The notes below the pieces were generated by a model. The model made no database searches, had not been told where the DNA came from, and was given only the letters and a program-made list of their open reading frames with translations. Below, one piece after another: positions 52,194 through 63,180 of a DNA stretch of 64,000 nt. This DNA is from Eulemur rufifrons (lineage: Eukaryota; Chordata; Mammalia; Primates; Lemuridae), in assembly GCF_041146395.1 (NCBI RefSeq), contig NC_090983.1, positions 64,301,501 through 64,365,500 of the forward strand, given 5' to 3'. The position numbers and the translations under genes were made by a program. Numbering within the stretch: the stretch's first letter is position 1; each line of letters starts with the position of its first letter.

Positions 52194-52557
52194 TCAGATT
52201 TCTTAAGATACAAAAAGTACAAAACATAAAATAAAAAATGACAAATTGATTGGTACCCAGAATATATAGAGAACTCTCAAAATACAAAAACAAGAAAACA
52301 AACAACTCAATTTTTTAAAAAATAAGTATAAAATTTGAACAGATGCTTTTTCAAAGAAGAGATTCAAATGGCAAACAAACATATGAAAATATGTTCAACA
52401 TTATTAGTCATTAGGGAAATTTAAATTAGAGCCTCCATGATGTACTATCATACACCAATTAAAATAACTAAAATTTTTAAAGCTAATAATACCAACTGTT
52501 GGCAATAAAGCAAAGCAACCTCATCTTTTATACATTTCTGTTGAAAATGTAAAATAG

Positions 52558-52898
52558 GGCCGGGCGTGGTGGCTCACGCCTGTAATCCTAGCACTCTGGG
52601 AGGCCGAGGCGGGTGGATCGTTCAAGGTCAGGAGTTCGAGACCAGCCTGAGCAAGAGCGAGACCCCGTCTCTACTAAAAATAGAAAGAAATTATATGGAC
52701 AACTAAAAATCTATATAGAAAAAATTAGCCGGGCATAGTGGCGCATGCCTGTAGTCCCAGCTACTCGGGAGGCTGAGGCAGTAGGATCGCTTAAGCCCAG
52801 GAGTCTGAGGTTGCTGTGAGCTAAGCTGACGCCACGGCACTCACTCTAGCCTGGGCAACAAAGTGAGACTCTGTCTCAAAAAAAAAAAAAAAAAAAAA
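52558..52898 (+). mobile_element. Alu SINE, long-linker (lemur-type), young
   Basis: Starts ggccgggcgtggtggctcac, contains 'agaaattatatggacaacta' in the linker and ends in A20. A perfect 15-bp duplication, gaaaatgtaaaatag, occurs at 52543-52557 and 52899-52913. It is nested in the L1. Confidence 0.99.
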
Positions 52899-53726
52899 GA
52901 AAATGTAAAATAGTATTAAAGCTGCTTTGAAAAACAGTTTGATGGTTTCTAATAAGGTAAAACATATACTCTTCAATCAATACTAGGTATTTATCAAAAA
53001 GAAATAGAAACATATGTCCACAAAAACATCTGTATGCAAATGTTTAAGGCAGCTTTATTCATAATCCCTAAAAACTAGAAACAATTCAAATGTCCATTGA
53101 CCTGAAAAGAGATAAACAGATTGTGATGTATTCATAAAATAGAATCCATAGTCAATAGCATAAAAGAAGAAATCACTGACACATGAAACAGCACTGGTAA
53201 ATCTCAAAACCATTATGCTAAGTGAAAGAAAGCAGACACAAAAGTATGTAAGTCTTTACTCAGGTTAGATGATATTTTTTAAAAGAATGGCAATCAAATC
53301 AGTGGATGCCAGAGTCTGGGGATGAGGTAGGGGGAGGATAACAAAGGCCAACAGAGATCTTTATGGAGTCATGGAACCATCCTACTATACATTGATTGTA
53401 GTTGTGGTTATACTATTATACACATTTGTCAAAACTCATTGAACTACATACCTAAAAAGGATGAATTTTTCTTTAGGTAAATTATACTTCAATAAGTCTG
53501 ATGCTTACAAAGAAATTGACTTCAATAGAATGAAAAGCCAAGCCACAGATTAGGAGAAATATTTGCAAAAGACAAATCTGATAAAGGACTGTTATCCAAA
53601 ATAAACAAGAGACTCTTAAAACTCAACAATAGGGAAACAAAAACCTGATTTTAAAATGGGCCAAAGACCTTAACAGACACCTCACTGAAGAAGATATACA
53701 GATGGCAAATAAACATATGAAGAAGT

Positions 53727-54020
53727 GGGGCAGGGTGGCTCATGCCCATAATTCTAGCACTTTGGAAAGCTGAGTCAAGAGGATCAATTGAGGCCAAGAG
53801 TTTGAGACTAGCCTGGGCAATATAGAGACCCTATTTCTACAAATAATTTCAAAAATTAGCCAGGCATGGTGGCACATGCCTGTAGTCCCTACTCAGGAGG
53901 CTGAGGAAGGAGGATCACTTGAGCCCAGGAGTTTAAGGTTGCAGTGAGCTATGATGAGGCACTACACTCCAGCCCAGGCAACAGAGTGAGACCATGTCTC
54001 AAAAAAAGAAAAAAAAAAAA
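53727..54020 (+). mobile_element. Alu SINE, short-linker, nested in L1
   Basis: Diverged dimer starting ggggcagggtggctcatgcc with tail AAAAAAAGA11. Target duplication, diverged: aacatatgaagaagt just upstream (53712-53726) against aacatttgaagagat downstream (about 54020-54034). Confidence 0.95.
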
Positions 54021-54709
54021 CATTTGAAGAGATGCTCCACCTCATATATCATCAGGGGTATTCAAATAAAAACAATAATGAAATACCACTACACCCCTAT
54101 TAGAATGGCCAAAACCCAGAACACTGACAAAACCAAATGCTGACCAGGAATGTGGACAACAGGAACTCTCACTGCTAGTGAGAATGCAAAATGGTACCTC
54201 TACTTTGGAAGGTAGTTTGGCAGTTCCTTACAAAACTAAACATACTCTTATCATATGATCCAGCAATGACACTCCCTGCTATTTACCCAAGGGAGTTGAA
54301 AACTTCTTTCCACCCAAAAACCTGCAGCCTTATTGAGAATGGCCAAAACTTGGAAGCAACCAACTTACTGAAGGACCAAGATGTCTTTCAGTATGTGAAT
54401 TAATAAATAAACTGTGGTACACCCAGACAATGGAACATTATTCAGTGCTTGAAAGAAATAAGCCATCAAGCCATGAAAAGATATGAAGGGACTTTAAATC
54501 CATATTACTAAGAAGCCACTCTGAAAATGCTACATACTGTATGATTCCAATTATATAACATTCTGGAAAAGGCAAAACTATAGAGATAAGTAAAAAGACC
54601 AGTGGTTGCCAGAGGTTGCGGGAAAGGAGAAATGAATAAGCAGAGTACAGAGGATATTTAAGAAACTAAAAAATACTCTATATGATATTATAATGGTGGA
54701 TGTATGTCA

Positions 54710-54753
54710 TTATACATTTGTATAATGTAATGTATACATTATACATTATACAT
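54710..54753. repeat. AT-rich run of 'ttatacat' units with palindromic core
   Basis: Repeated attatacat/gtataatgt units around a 14-bp palindrome taatgtatacatta. It lies in the L1 3'UTR. Confidence 0.7.
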
Positions 54754-54985
54754 TTCTTCAAACCCATAGAATGTACAACAAGAATGAACCCTAGTAAACT
54801 ATGGACTTTGGGTAATAATGAAATGTCAATGTAGGTTCATCAATTGCAACAAATGTTCCATTCTGATGGGGGATGTTGACAATGTGGAGACATACATGTG
54901 TTGGGGCAGGGGACATATGAATGTCTCTGTACCTTCCTCTCAATTTTGCTGTGAACTTAAAACTGTTCTAAAAAAAAAAAAAAAT

Positions 54986-55511
54986 GAAGTCATTTTAAAA
55001 AAGATACAATCAGCCACAACCATGAATTAAATTTTAAAATAAAGTCTGTAATTCTCTTATAAAAAGAGAAAATAAATCAATTTATATAATTATATAGATT
55101 ATATCATCGCATTGGAGGTTAGGGCTAAAAAGTTATGTAGATTATAGTGAGAAAGAAGAATTAAAGAAAATAATATAATTAAAATTAGAAGTTGAATGAG
55201 AGGTATGTGGAAGTTAACATAAATTAATTTTCTTATTCACAGTAGGAAGTCAATAGGTACTGTCAAAAGTCAATAAATCAAAAAATGTAAGCTTATGTAT
55301 ATTATTAAAAGTTATAAAATAACCAAGAGTTAAAAACACATTATAAATCTTCTGACTATCAGAAGGAAAACATGCATGCACATTTAATTTTTAAAATACA
55401 GATCATTTAGCAAAATACAAAACAAAGCAATAACAGCAGAAATCGTAAAAGATAAGAGAACTAAGACCAAATCTATCTGCATGTTAACATATGTAAGTGA
55501 GATAAAACCAC
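54986..55511. other. Unassigned AT-rich sequence
   Basis: No gene or clear repeat recognised. Confidence 0.4.
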
Positions 55512-57152
55512 TGTCTTGGTCCCTTTGTGCTGCTATAACAGAATACCTTAGACTGGGTAATTTTTTTTTTTTTTTTTTTTTCACCTAAGTCTTTATTTAT
55601 TTGGCTCTAGGAAGAATTTGCATGAAAATGAGACTGTATGGCAAGTACAGAATGTACTGTAACAGCACCAGAGAGGTACATCCTCTCTCCTCTACAGAGC
55701 CTCAATGTTTAATACATACATGTGACTTTAGTAATAAAACCAGATAATCCAGAAAAAAGGAGCCCTTTAGGAAAAAAAAAAATCAGTTTAGAGTGACTTT
55801 TCAAATTGACCATTCCTTTTCATATACTTAAATTCAAATAACAGATACATTCAGAGGCCCAAATGTTGGCATAGAATAAAATCATGTTCATTTATTTTTT
55901 TCTGCATCTTAGAATTAGAAGGCATAAAATTAAATATGTTGAATGTAATAAATTCATCCATACAAGTGCAAGTCTCCAGCTATAATGCATTTTATGGCAG
56001 ATTTATTATTTTAAAAATGTACCAGTAAATCAAAAAAGAGGGAGTATGTCCATTTAACTTTTATTGAAGTGTATGTAGGAGGTCTTCAGAAATCAAATAT
56101 GAGCATGAAGATATGGCCAAACATAAAATCTATCAAATTCAGTGAAAAGTTGCTGACTTTAAATAGTAGTTGTAAGAATGACCAATATATATCCTTTGTT
56201 AACAACCCCTCACTCTACAGTAAAAAAAAAAAAAAATAAACATTCAGTAAACATTCTTTCCTAAGGTAGTTTCCCTTATATATCAGTGATTTATCCATTT
56301 CTTTGTATACACAAATTTGTTGAACATACCAATCAGTGGTTCTCACAATTGAAAAATAAAAGCACAAAAAAGTTTACACTCTTGTACAGGTAAATAAAAG
56401 ATCACCTTGAATTAAACTGGATCTCCTTAAGGGCATAGTATAGTTTCAGTTTCATTACCTATTACATAATTAGTTTCTTACATACAAATATTGACATATT
56501 TGGCTTGTGCTTCGAAGCCTTTGTGTCTATGAAGTCCATGTCAATGCAGCTCATAATTGGAAGTCACTGGGGAGTTCTTTGCTGCTGCTGGGTTTGACCT
56601 GATCGTGCACTAGAGTCTCTTCAGCACCTGCTGTGGCCCTGCACACCTCTGAGGCATCCTCAGCATCAGGGTCCAAGCCTTCAGGGCAAGGAAGTTTCAG
56701 CAGCTCTTCACGGAGCTGAGCAGTGTGACGCTTGAGAGCCGCTGCATGGTGAGACATAGTCCTGCCTACCCGTTTATCACTGCTGTACTGCTGGATGTCT
56801 GCAATCCACTCCTCACACTAGACTGGGTAATTTATAAAGAACAGAAATTTATGTCTTACAGTTCTGGAGGCTGGGAAGCCAAGATCAAGGCACCAGCGTT
56901 GGTGTACAGTGACGGCTGCTCTCTGCTTCCAAGATGGTGCGTTGTTGCTGTGTCCACACCTGGTGTAAGGCAGAAGGCAAGACAGCACTCCCTTCAACCT
57001 GAAACCCTTTATAGGAGTGCTAATACCTTTCAAGAGGTTGGAGCCCTTATGACTTAATCACCTTCCAAAGGCCACATGGCTTAATTCTGTTGCATTGGGG
57101 ATTAAGTTTACATATGAATTTTGGAGGGGACAATGTTATTCAAACCATTGCA
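55512..57152 (-). mobile_element. MST-type MaLR LTR, split by a processed pseudogene
   Basis: Read on the minus strand from 57152: 'tgcaatggtttgaataacat', 'ttaatccccaatgcaacaga', 'ggtgattaagtcataagggc', 'cttcccagcctccagaactg', 'taagacataaatttctgttc', then after the insertion 'ggtattctgttatagcagca' to 55512. This is the order of an MST/MLT1-grade LTR of the MaLR retrovirus-like family. The insertion (55564-56818) carries duplicated LTR bases. No internal MaLR sequence is present. Confidence 0.8.
55564..56818 (-). pseudogene. Processed pseudogene, 5'-truncated, parent unidentified
   Basis: All retrotransposition hallmarks are present: a poly(A) tail (T-run 55561-55581 on the plus strand), an AATAAA signal just before it (minus strand near 55590-55600), and a perfect 15-bp target duplication, tagactgggtaattt, at 55549-55563 and 56819-56833. 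The insert begins inside a coding region: 93 codons (56816 down to 56538) are open to a stop, reading for example EEWIADIQQYSSDKRVG, AALKRHTAQLREELLKL and VKPSSSKELPSDFQL. They are helix-prone and acidic towards the end. About 960 bases of AT-rich 3'UTR follow. I do not recognise the parent gene. Lack of the 5' part means that it cannot give the full protein. Confidence 0.85.
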
Positions 57153-57169
57153 TAGTAGCCACCTATTAA

Positions 57170-59240
57170 AATAAAAAAATTCTCAGGATGGTTTAGCAAA
57201 CCAAACTCAACTATTGTTGCATGCAAGAGATACATTTTCAGCAAAGTTAAGTACCAAGCACATATATCAGTCAATTACCCAAAAAAATAACAGAGTAATT
57301 ATATTATTAACAGCAAACAAAGTTGAATTCACAGCAAAAAAAAAAAAAAAAACATTAAATAAGACACATAAATTCACTTTATAATGATAAAAGAGTCCAT
57401 CTACAATGAAGATCTGTCAGGGATCATTAATACCAATGATCCTGGCATGAAAATTTTTTTTTTTTTTTTTTTTTTTTTGAGACAGAGTCTCACTCTGTTG
57501 CCCAGGCTACAGTGAGTGCCGTGGCGTCAGCCTAGCTCACAGCAACCTCAAACTCCTGAGCTCAAGCGATCCTCCTGTCTCAGCCTCCCGAGTAGCTGGG
57601 ACTACAGGCATGCACCACCATGCCCGGCTAATTTTTTCTATATATATTTTTTTAGCTGTCCATATAATTTCTTTCTATTTTTAGTAGAGATGGGGTCTCG
57701 CTCTTGCTCAGGCTGGTCTCGAACTCCTGAGTTCAAACGATCCGCCCACCTCGGCCTCCCAGAGTGCTAGGATTACAGGCGTGAGCCACTGCGCCCGGCC
57801 CCTGGCATGAAAATTTTTAAGGCAAAAGCTGCATAAAATACAAGGAGAAATAGAACTACAGAAAAAGAGGGAAAGTTTACTCTTTCTCTTCACCACAATA
57901 GTTCAAGTAAATACTAAAAAAAGTAAATATATAGGATCAAATTCTATAATTTGTAAAATCTCCCTAAAAGCTATGTATCACACCCTTTATCCTGAAAACA
58001 AAGAATATTTCATCTTTAAGTACCCAAAGAACATTCAGAAAAATTCATTATATGTTGGACCACAAAATACTCTCAATATATTCTAGTAGAAATAGTACAG
58101 ATCATATTTTCAAATTATAATACAAAGAAAGTAGAATTGATTTTTAAATAGAAAATAAAATCCCCAACTGCCTAAAAATTAAAACTATTAAAAAAATTGA
58201 CTTAAAGGCAATAGAAACTGAAATTGAAGAGTGTTTAGAAAATAACAGTAATAAAAACACTATGTATCAGAAACCATGCGTTATGGCTAAAATCAATGCT
58301 TTCAGGAAAAATTCAGAGTCTTAACCAAATTATTAAATAAGGAAAAAGAAAAAAATGAGTTTATATTTAAAGCAAGACATAAAAAATATTAAGAAAACAA
58401 ATCCAAGGAAAGCAGAAAAAGTAAAGACAAAAGCAGATGTTAATGACTTTGAAAGAAAAATATAGATGTAATAAACATAAAAACTGATCACTTAAAATAT
58501 CCACTAAATATATAAAATGACAGATCATCTCATTTTTTTGCAGTAAGTGTAAGAAAAACATAAACACACAAAACCAGCAATTAGAATGGGTTAAAAGGAA
58601 ACTAAAACAATTATAAGAAAATGCTTTGCACAAAATTCTGCAAATATAATGAAAATCTAGATAAAATAAGTCTGTTTCTAGGGAAATATAAATTATCAAA
58701 TTGACCTTAGAAAAGATTTGTAAAAACAAACAGACCAATTACCAGTTAAAAAAAAAGTTGCAAAGGTTATCAAAGATTAACCCCTCGCAAGAACACCGGG
58801 CCCATCGGTCTCACAAACAACTCTATTCCAAATATACAGGAACACCTTATTTCAATCCTAAGTGATCCCTAAACATGGAAAAAGAGAGAAAGAATGACAG
58901 TGACATTGAGCCTGACAAATAAAGTGCAAAAGGGGGAACTAAAAACCTATATATAGTTTATAAATAGTGCAGGAATGCCATAAAACATATGCAGGTTAAT
59001 AAATTAATACACAATGATCAAATGGGGTATATTTTTGGGCTGAAAGGGATAGTTCAAAATTAGAACATCTATTCATCTATTTTTATTATATTAATAGGCT
59101 AAAGGAGAAATCTCATTTAATCATCCCAATAAATGATGAAAAGGCATTTTGCAAAGTCGAACATACTTCTCTGATTTAAAAGTTGTGTAGAGAGATTCAT
59201 ATACATGTATATATAGAAATATTGCATATATATACGCATA
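57170..59240 (+). mobile_element. Old L1M ORF2 remnant, Alu inside
   Basis: Very diverged ORF2 text in sense: 'aaatactctcaatatattct', 'aaggcaatagaaactgaaat', 'ttccaaatatacaggaacac', 'aatcatcccaataaatgatg' and 'aaaaggcattttgcaaagtc' (the last two from the reverse-transcriptase region). Stops are dense. An Alu splits it at 57459. The 123-codon minus-strand frame at 58367-58738 is a shadow. Confidence 0.75.
57459..57800 (-). mobile_element. Alu SINE, long-linker (lemur-type), antisense, young
   Basis: T-run and gagacagagtctcactctgt through gcgcccggcc at 57800. The long linker is present ('ttagctgtccatataatttc'). A perfect 18-bp duplication, cctggcatgaaaattttt, occurs at 57441-57458 and 57801-57818. 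Confidence 0.98.
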
Positions 59241-59299
59241 ACCAAAATCTAGCATCACTAGAAGAATCATTAGAACCTGGTTTAATGAAGACTCATTAG

Positions 59300-61000
59300 A
59301 ATTATTTTTGTTACCATAAGAACAAGATGGTTAAACACAGCCTGCATAGACTGTCCTGGAGTGAGCTGTCAGGGGAGCCTGGTGGCAGCTGATAATAATG
59401 AGAACAGCACTGGAATGGGGAGGTGGAACATTTCAGGGCAAGCCAGTACCTGCGTCCCACTCAAGGACAGCCTGGCAGGATGAGGAAATTAGCTTGTCCA
59501 TGCAGGTGACAAATAAGTAAATTTTCTACGGATAATGAAAGACAGGTTTTCTCATAAATGAAGGGGGAAAAAACAAATATGAAAAGGATGAAAGTGGAAT
59601 GAATCCTGCGGTATTGAATTGGAATTGGAGCTACATGAACTCAGGAATATTGTCTGTACCTGGCGCTGGTCCCACTGAGAGAGTCTGGGAGCAGCAATAC
59701 TCCAGTAGCCATGAGCTCACTTAGCACCCAAATCTTCTAGACAAAACTCTCCACTAAAGGAACCAGGACTTCTTGGAGAAATGGCTAATTCCAGGGCTAG
59801 GCAAGAAAGGTACAAGATGAGCCCAAACATCTGTTATGCTAGAAAATACTCAGAGAATCATGGAATGTGTCTAAAGGGCACAGAAGGCAGCTTGAAGGGT
59901 ATTCTAACATTCAAATCTGGATCAATGTAAGCATCAAAATAAATAAAGATGGTGATGAATTATAATCTATGAATGAGAGTCCCCAAGTCCATACTGATAT
60001 AAGTAAATGAATAAGTAAATAGGGAAAAGAGAAAGCTTTTTCTTAACTGCAGAAAGTCAGAAAATAAATGTAGAAGAAATCGTGGAATTACAAAATCATT
60101 TGGCAATCTTCAGAGTAATAACTTAGATAAGAAGTATCTGGGCTGGATGCAGTGGCTCATGCCTGTAATTCTAGCACTTTGTGAGGCCAAGCCAAGAGGG
60201 TCACTTGAGGTTAGGAGTTCAAGACCAGCCTTAGCAATATAGCGAGACCCCTCTCTACAAAAATTAGCTGAGGCTGGTGGCACACCTGTAGTCCCAGCTA
60301 CTCAGTAGGCTGAGGCAGGAGGAGTTCAAGGCTGAGCCCAGGAGTTCAAGGCTGCAACGAGCTATGATGACACCACTGCACTCCAGCCTGAGTGATAGAA
60401 CTAGACCCTGTCTCTAAAAAATTTTTTAAAAAGAAGAAAGAAATACCAGTGGGTGCTAAAATTAGCAGGTGAAAGTAGTATAAAAAATGGAATATTTACA
60501 TACTCTTTAAAAGTATCTCCTCACAAAATACATATTAATTATAAAGGGAGAGAAAGTAACTTTACAGTAGAGCTATCTAGCAGACATCTCTTAATTAAGT
60601 ACTCAAGGTGAAGACCATGAGTAATGCTACAAATTCACTTTGTGTGACACCATATAGCATACATTGAAGTGAACACAGCCTCACTACTGTGATATTCCTA
60701 CCAAAGATGCATAACCTGGGTCCAATCATGACAAAAACCTTGGACAAAAAAAAAAAAGGCATTTTGAAGATTTTGTCCAATCTTCAAAAATGTCAACAGC
60801 GTGGAATTCAAGGATAGACAGAGAAAATGTTCCAGATTGAGGGAGACTAGGAAAATATGACAATTAGGGGCAGCACAGAATCCTGGACTGGATCCTCTTG
60901 CTATGAAAGGCATCATCTGAACGTTAGTAAAACTTGATTTGGTTAAAAGTTGACAACCAAATTCCTTTATCGTAAAGGTAGTTTTATTTTTTTCCTTAGC
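59300..61000 (+). mobile_element. Old L1M 3'UTR, Alu inside
   Basis: 'ctccactaaaggaaccagga', 'cttggagaaatggctaattc', 'ggcagcttgaagggtattct', 'gctacaaattcactttgtgt', 'tgcataacctgggtccaatc' and 'tcctggactggatcctcttg' follow the order of long L1M (MC to ME grade) 3'UTRs. It directly follows the ORF2 remnant and is probably the same element. Confidence 0.7.
60140..60432 (+). mobile_element. Alu SINE, short-linker, with small internal duplication
   Basis: Diverged dimer starting ggctggatgcagtggctcat. In the right arm 'aggagttcaaggctg' occurs twice in a row (about 60320-60352), a local duplication of about 20 bases. The tail is short and T-interrupted (aaaaaattttttaaaaag). Confidence 0.93.
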
Positions 61001-61260
61001 AATTAGCATTTGTGCACCCTTCTCTATAACTATCTATCACCTAATGACTTTAGCCTTCAGCATCCATGGATCATCCTGGCATGAATCAATTATTTGATTG
61101 GGAATTGCAAAATAACGATTTTCTAATTCTCTGTTTTCTTCCACATTTATTAGCTGATATTCTTTTATTAACATAAAGAAGAGCTTTCCCTTATCATCTG
61201 CTAAAAGATGTGGTAAATGATAATTCTTTCCCTTGAATTGCAAGTTTTCAGAATAAGGAT

Positions 61261-61280
61261 TTTTTTTTTTTTTTTTTTTG
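61261..61280 (+). repeat. T homopolymer
   Basis: An uninterrupted run of about 20 T that may be the reversed A tail of the antisense L1M piece that follows. Confidence 0.85.
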
Positions 61281-61309
61281 CCTTTTTAAAAAAATATTGT
61301 GGGTACTTA

Positions 61310-61680
61310 AAAGGTGAATATCTTTTTCGGGTACGTGTGATGTCCAGAGTAAAAGTCACCTTCAATATGGCAAGTGAGACATGCTCACTCTCTCTGTCTC
61401 TCTCTCTCACTGTGGACTTATGGGTTATGATCAATTACAGTTAAAATGCTTTTTAATGCTAAAATTGTCCCAAATTTGGCCAGTGGGAGCCTCTTCAATG
61501 TGGCTGTCAAGTATGTTTTTCACATGTTCATTGGTCTTTGATCACCTCCTTGCTTTTGAAGATTATAAGTCATCCTAGGCTCACTTTGTACTTTTCATGT
61601 GACATGCCTGAGGATCAACCATGATTCCTTTCAGCTCCAAGGAGTTTAGAAACCAAGATGGTACTGTGAATTATAAATGT
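61310..61680 (-). mobile_element. Old L1M 3'UTR fragment, antisense
   Basis: 'aattgtcccaaatttggcca', 'gtgggagcctcttcaatgtg', 'catcctaggctcactttgta' and 'tcagctccaaggagtttaga' are the reverse of L1M 3'UTR text; the reverse complement of the last two resembles 59760-59830. A TCTC-rich tract lies at 61385-61410. Confidence 0.55.
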
Positions 61681-61699
61681 TACTACAGGAGTATCACTG

Positions 61700-62605
61700 C
61701 ATAAGAAGAAACAGATAAATAAATAGAACAGAAGAGAGTCCAGAAATAGACCCACACATACATGGTAAATTGATTTTTGACAAAGGTGCCAAGGTAACTC
61801 AATGTGAAAAGGATAGTCTTTTCAACAAATGGTGCTGGAACAACTGGATATCCATATAAAGAAAAATCAATCTTGATATATCCTTCACACAATACACACA
61901 CACAAAAATCTATAAATGGATCATAAGCCTAAACATAAAAGCTAAAATTATAGAAGTCCTAGGTGAAAACATAAGGGGAAAGCTTTGCAACCTTAGTGTA
62001 GGCAGAGATTTCTCAGATAGGACACAAAGATCATAAAACATAAAAGAAAAACTTGATAAACTGATAGTCATAAAAATTACAACTTTTGCTCTTTAAAAGA
62101 TACCATTAAGAAATGAAAAGGCAAGTCGCAGACTGGGAGAAAGTATTTGTAATATATTCACTTGATAATGGTTTTATATCTAAAATCTATAAAAGACATA
62201 TTATAGCTCAATAGTTTTTTTTAAAAGGTAATCCAATTTTTAAAAATGAGCAGAAGATTTGAATAGCTACTTCATGAAAGCAGATATATAAATGGTCATT
62301 AAGCACAGGAATTAGATAGTCAACATCATTAGTTTCCAGGGAAATGCAAATTAGAATCACAATGAGATGCTAGGACACATCCAAATTCAAATGACTAAAA
62401 TTAAAAAGACTAAAAAAAAAAACAAGAGTTGGCATATAATTCTCATGCTTTGCTAGTGGGAATGCAAAATGCTCACTTTGGAAACACTTTGGGCAGTTTC
62501 TTACAGAATTAAGCATATACTTATCATATGACCCAGAAATTTCACTTTTAGATATTTACTCAAGAGAAATGAAAACATAGAAATGTAAATATCTATAAAT
62601 GCTCA
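61700..62605 (+). mobile_element. L1 ORF2 C-terminal remnant
   Basis: 'gagtccagaaatagacccac', 'ttgatttttgacaaaggtgc', 'tcaacaaatggtgctggaac', 'aactggatatccatataaag', 'gcaagtcgcagactgggaga' and 'cttatcatatgacccagaaa' are in order for the end of L1 ORF2. It is truncated at both ends and has many stops. Confidence 0.9.
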
Positions 62606-62779
62606 TACTACCTGGTTATATCCACTTTTGGTAGAAGGAAACATGTCCCAAGGTTATTATATATATGATTCAGAGCCAGTGGCAAACAGCCTAGCTTTTT
62701 AGCCAGAGGCCAAAGAAAGGTCAAATGGTTGGAGACCTGGAAAGTGAGAAAGTGGAAGATTAAGTACAAGGAAGTCTAA
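62606..62779. other. Junction sequence between L1 and ERVL fossils
   Basis: Short unassigned stretch. Confidence 0.4.
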
Positions 62780-63180
62780 GATGGGCATTTGAATAGACAT
62801 GGGAGTGGGCACAAAGTGTGAAGATCTATAAACAACATGTCAGCACCCACCGGAGACTATCCACAACAGAAAAGACATTAACCAACCAAGTAGACAAGAT
62901 GACTTGGACATCTGACATGAGCATCCTCACTTATTGATCACATGGGCCAGAGCCAGAGGTTTGTTATCCCAAAATAGACACGTATTCCTGAGATGGGTTT
63001 GCCTTTCTTGCCTGCAGGACCTCTGCCAGCACCACTATCTGAGGGCTGACAGAGTGTTTGATCCACCAGCGTATAATCCCACACAGATCAGGGGATCCAC
63101 TTCATAGGAAAGAAGATATCAGAGTCTTCTATGGCTGTGGGATGCACTGTTTGATCATATCCTGCATCAGCCATGAGCAG
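62780..63180 (+). pseudogene. ERVL-type pol fossil: integrase region
   Basis: Remnant of endogenous retroviral pol. The order 'gggcacaaagtgtgaagatc', 'tgtcagcacccaccggagac', 'ttgttatcccaaaatagaca', 'ttcctgagatgggtttgcct', 'ctgcaggacctctgccagca', 'gagggctgacagagtgtttg' and 'ttgatccaccagcgtataat' is that of the ERVL integrase (zinc-binding part and catalytic core), which inserts viral DNA. A gap of a few hundred bases relative to an intact copy falls near 62930, and several stops and frameshifts follow. It is not linked to the ERVL fossil at 44.7 kb, which covers the next part of pol. Confidence 0.7.

Larger units (their letters stand above)
53506..54985 (+). mobile_element. Second L1 3' part with A tail and nested Alu
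   Basis: Again ORF2 C-terminal text ('gattttaaaatgggccaaag', 'ataaaaacaataatgaaata', 'aatggaacattattcagtgc', 'ccagtggttgccagaggttg') through a 3'UTR to a 14-A tail at 54972-54984. It starts in ORF2 directly after the previous L1's 3' end, so a second 5'-truncated L1 landed next to the first in the same orientation. Confidence 0.9.
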
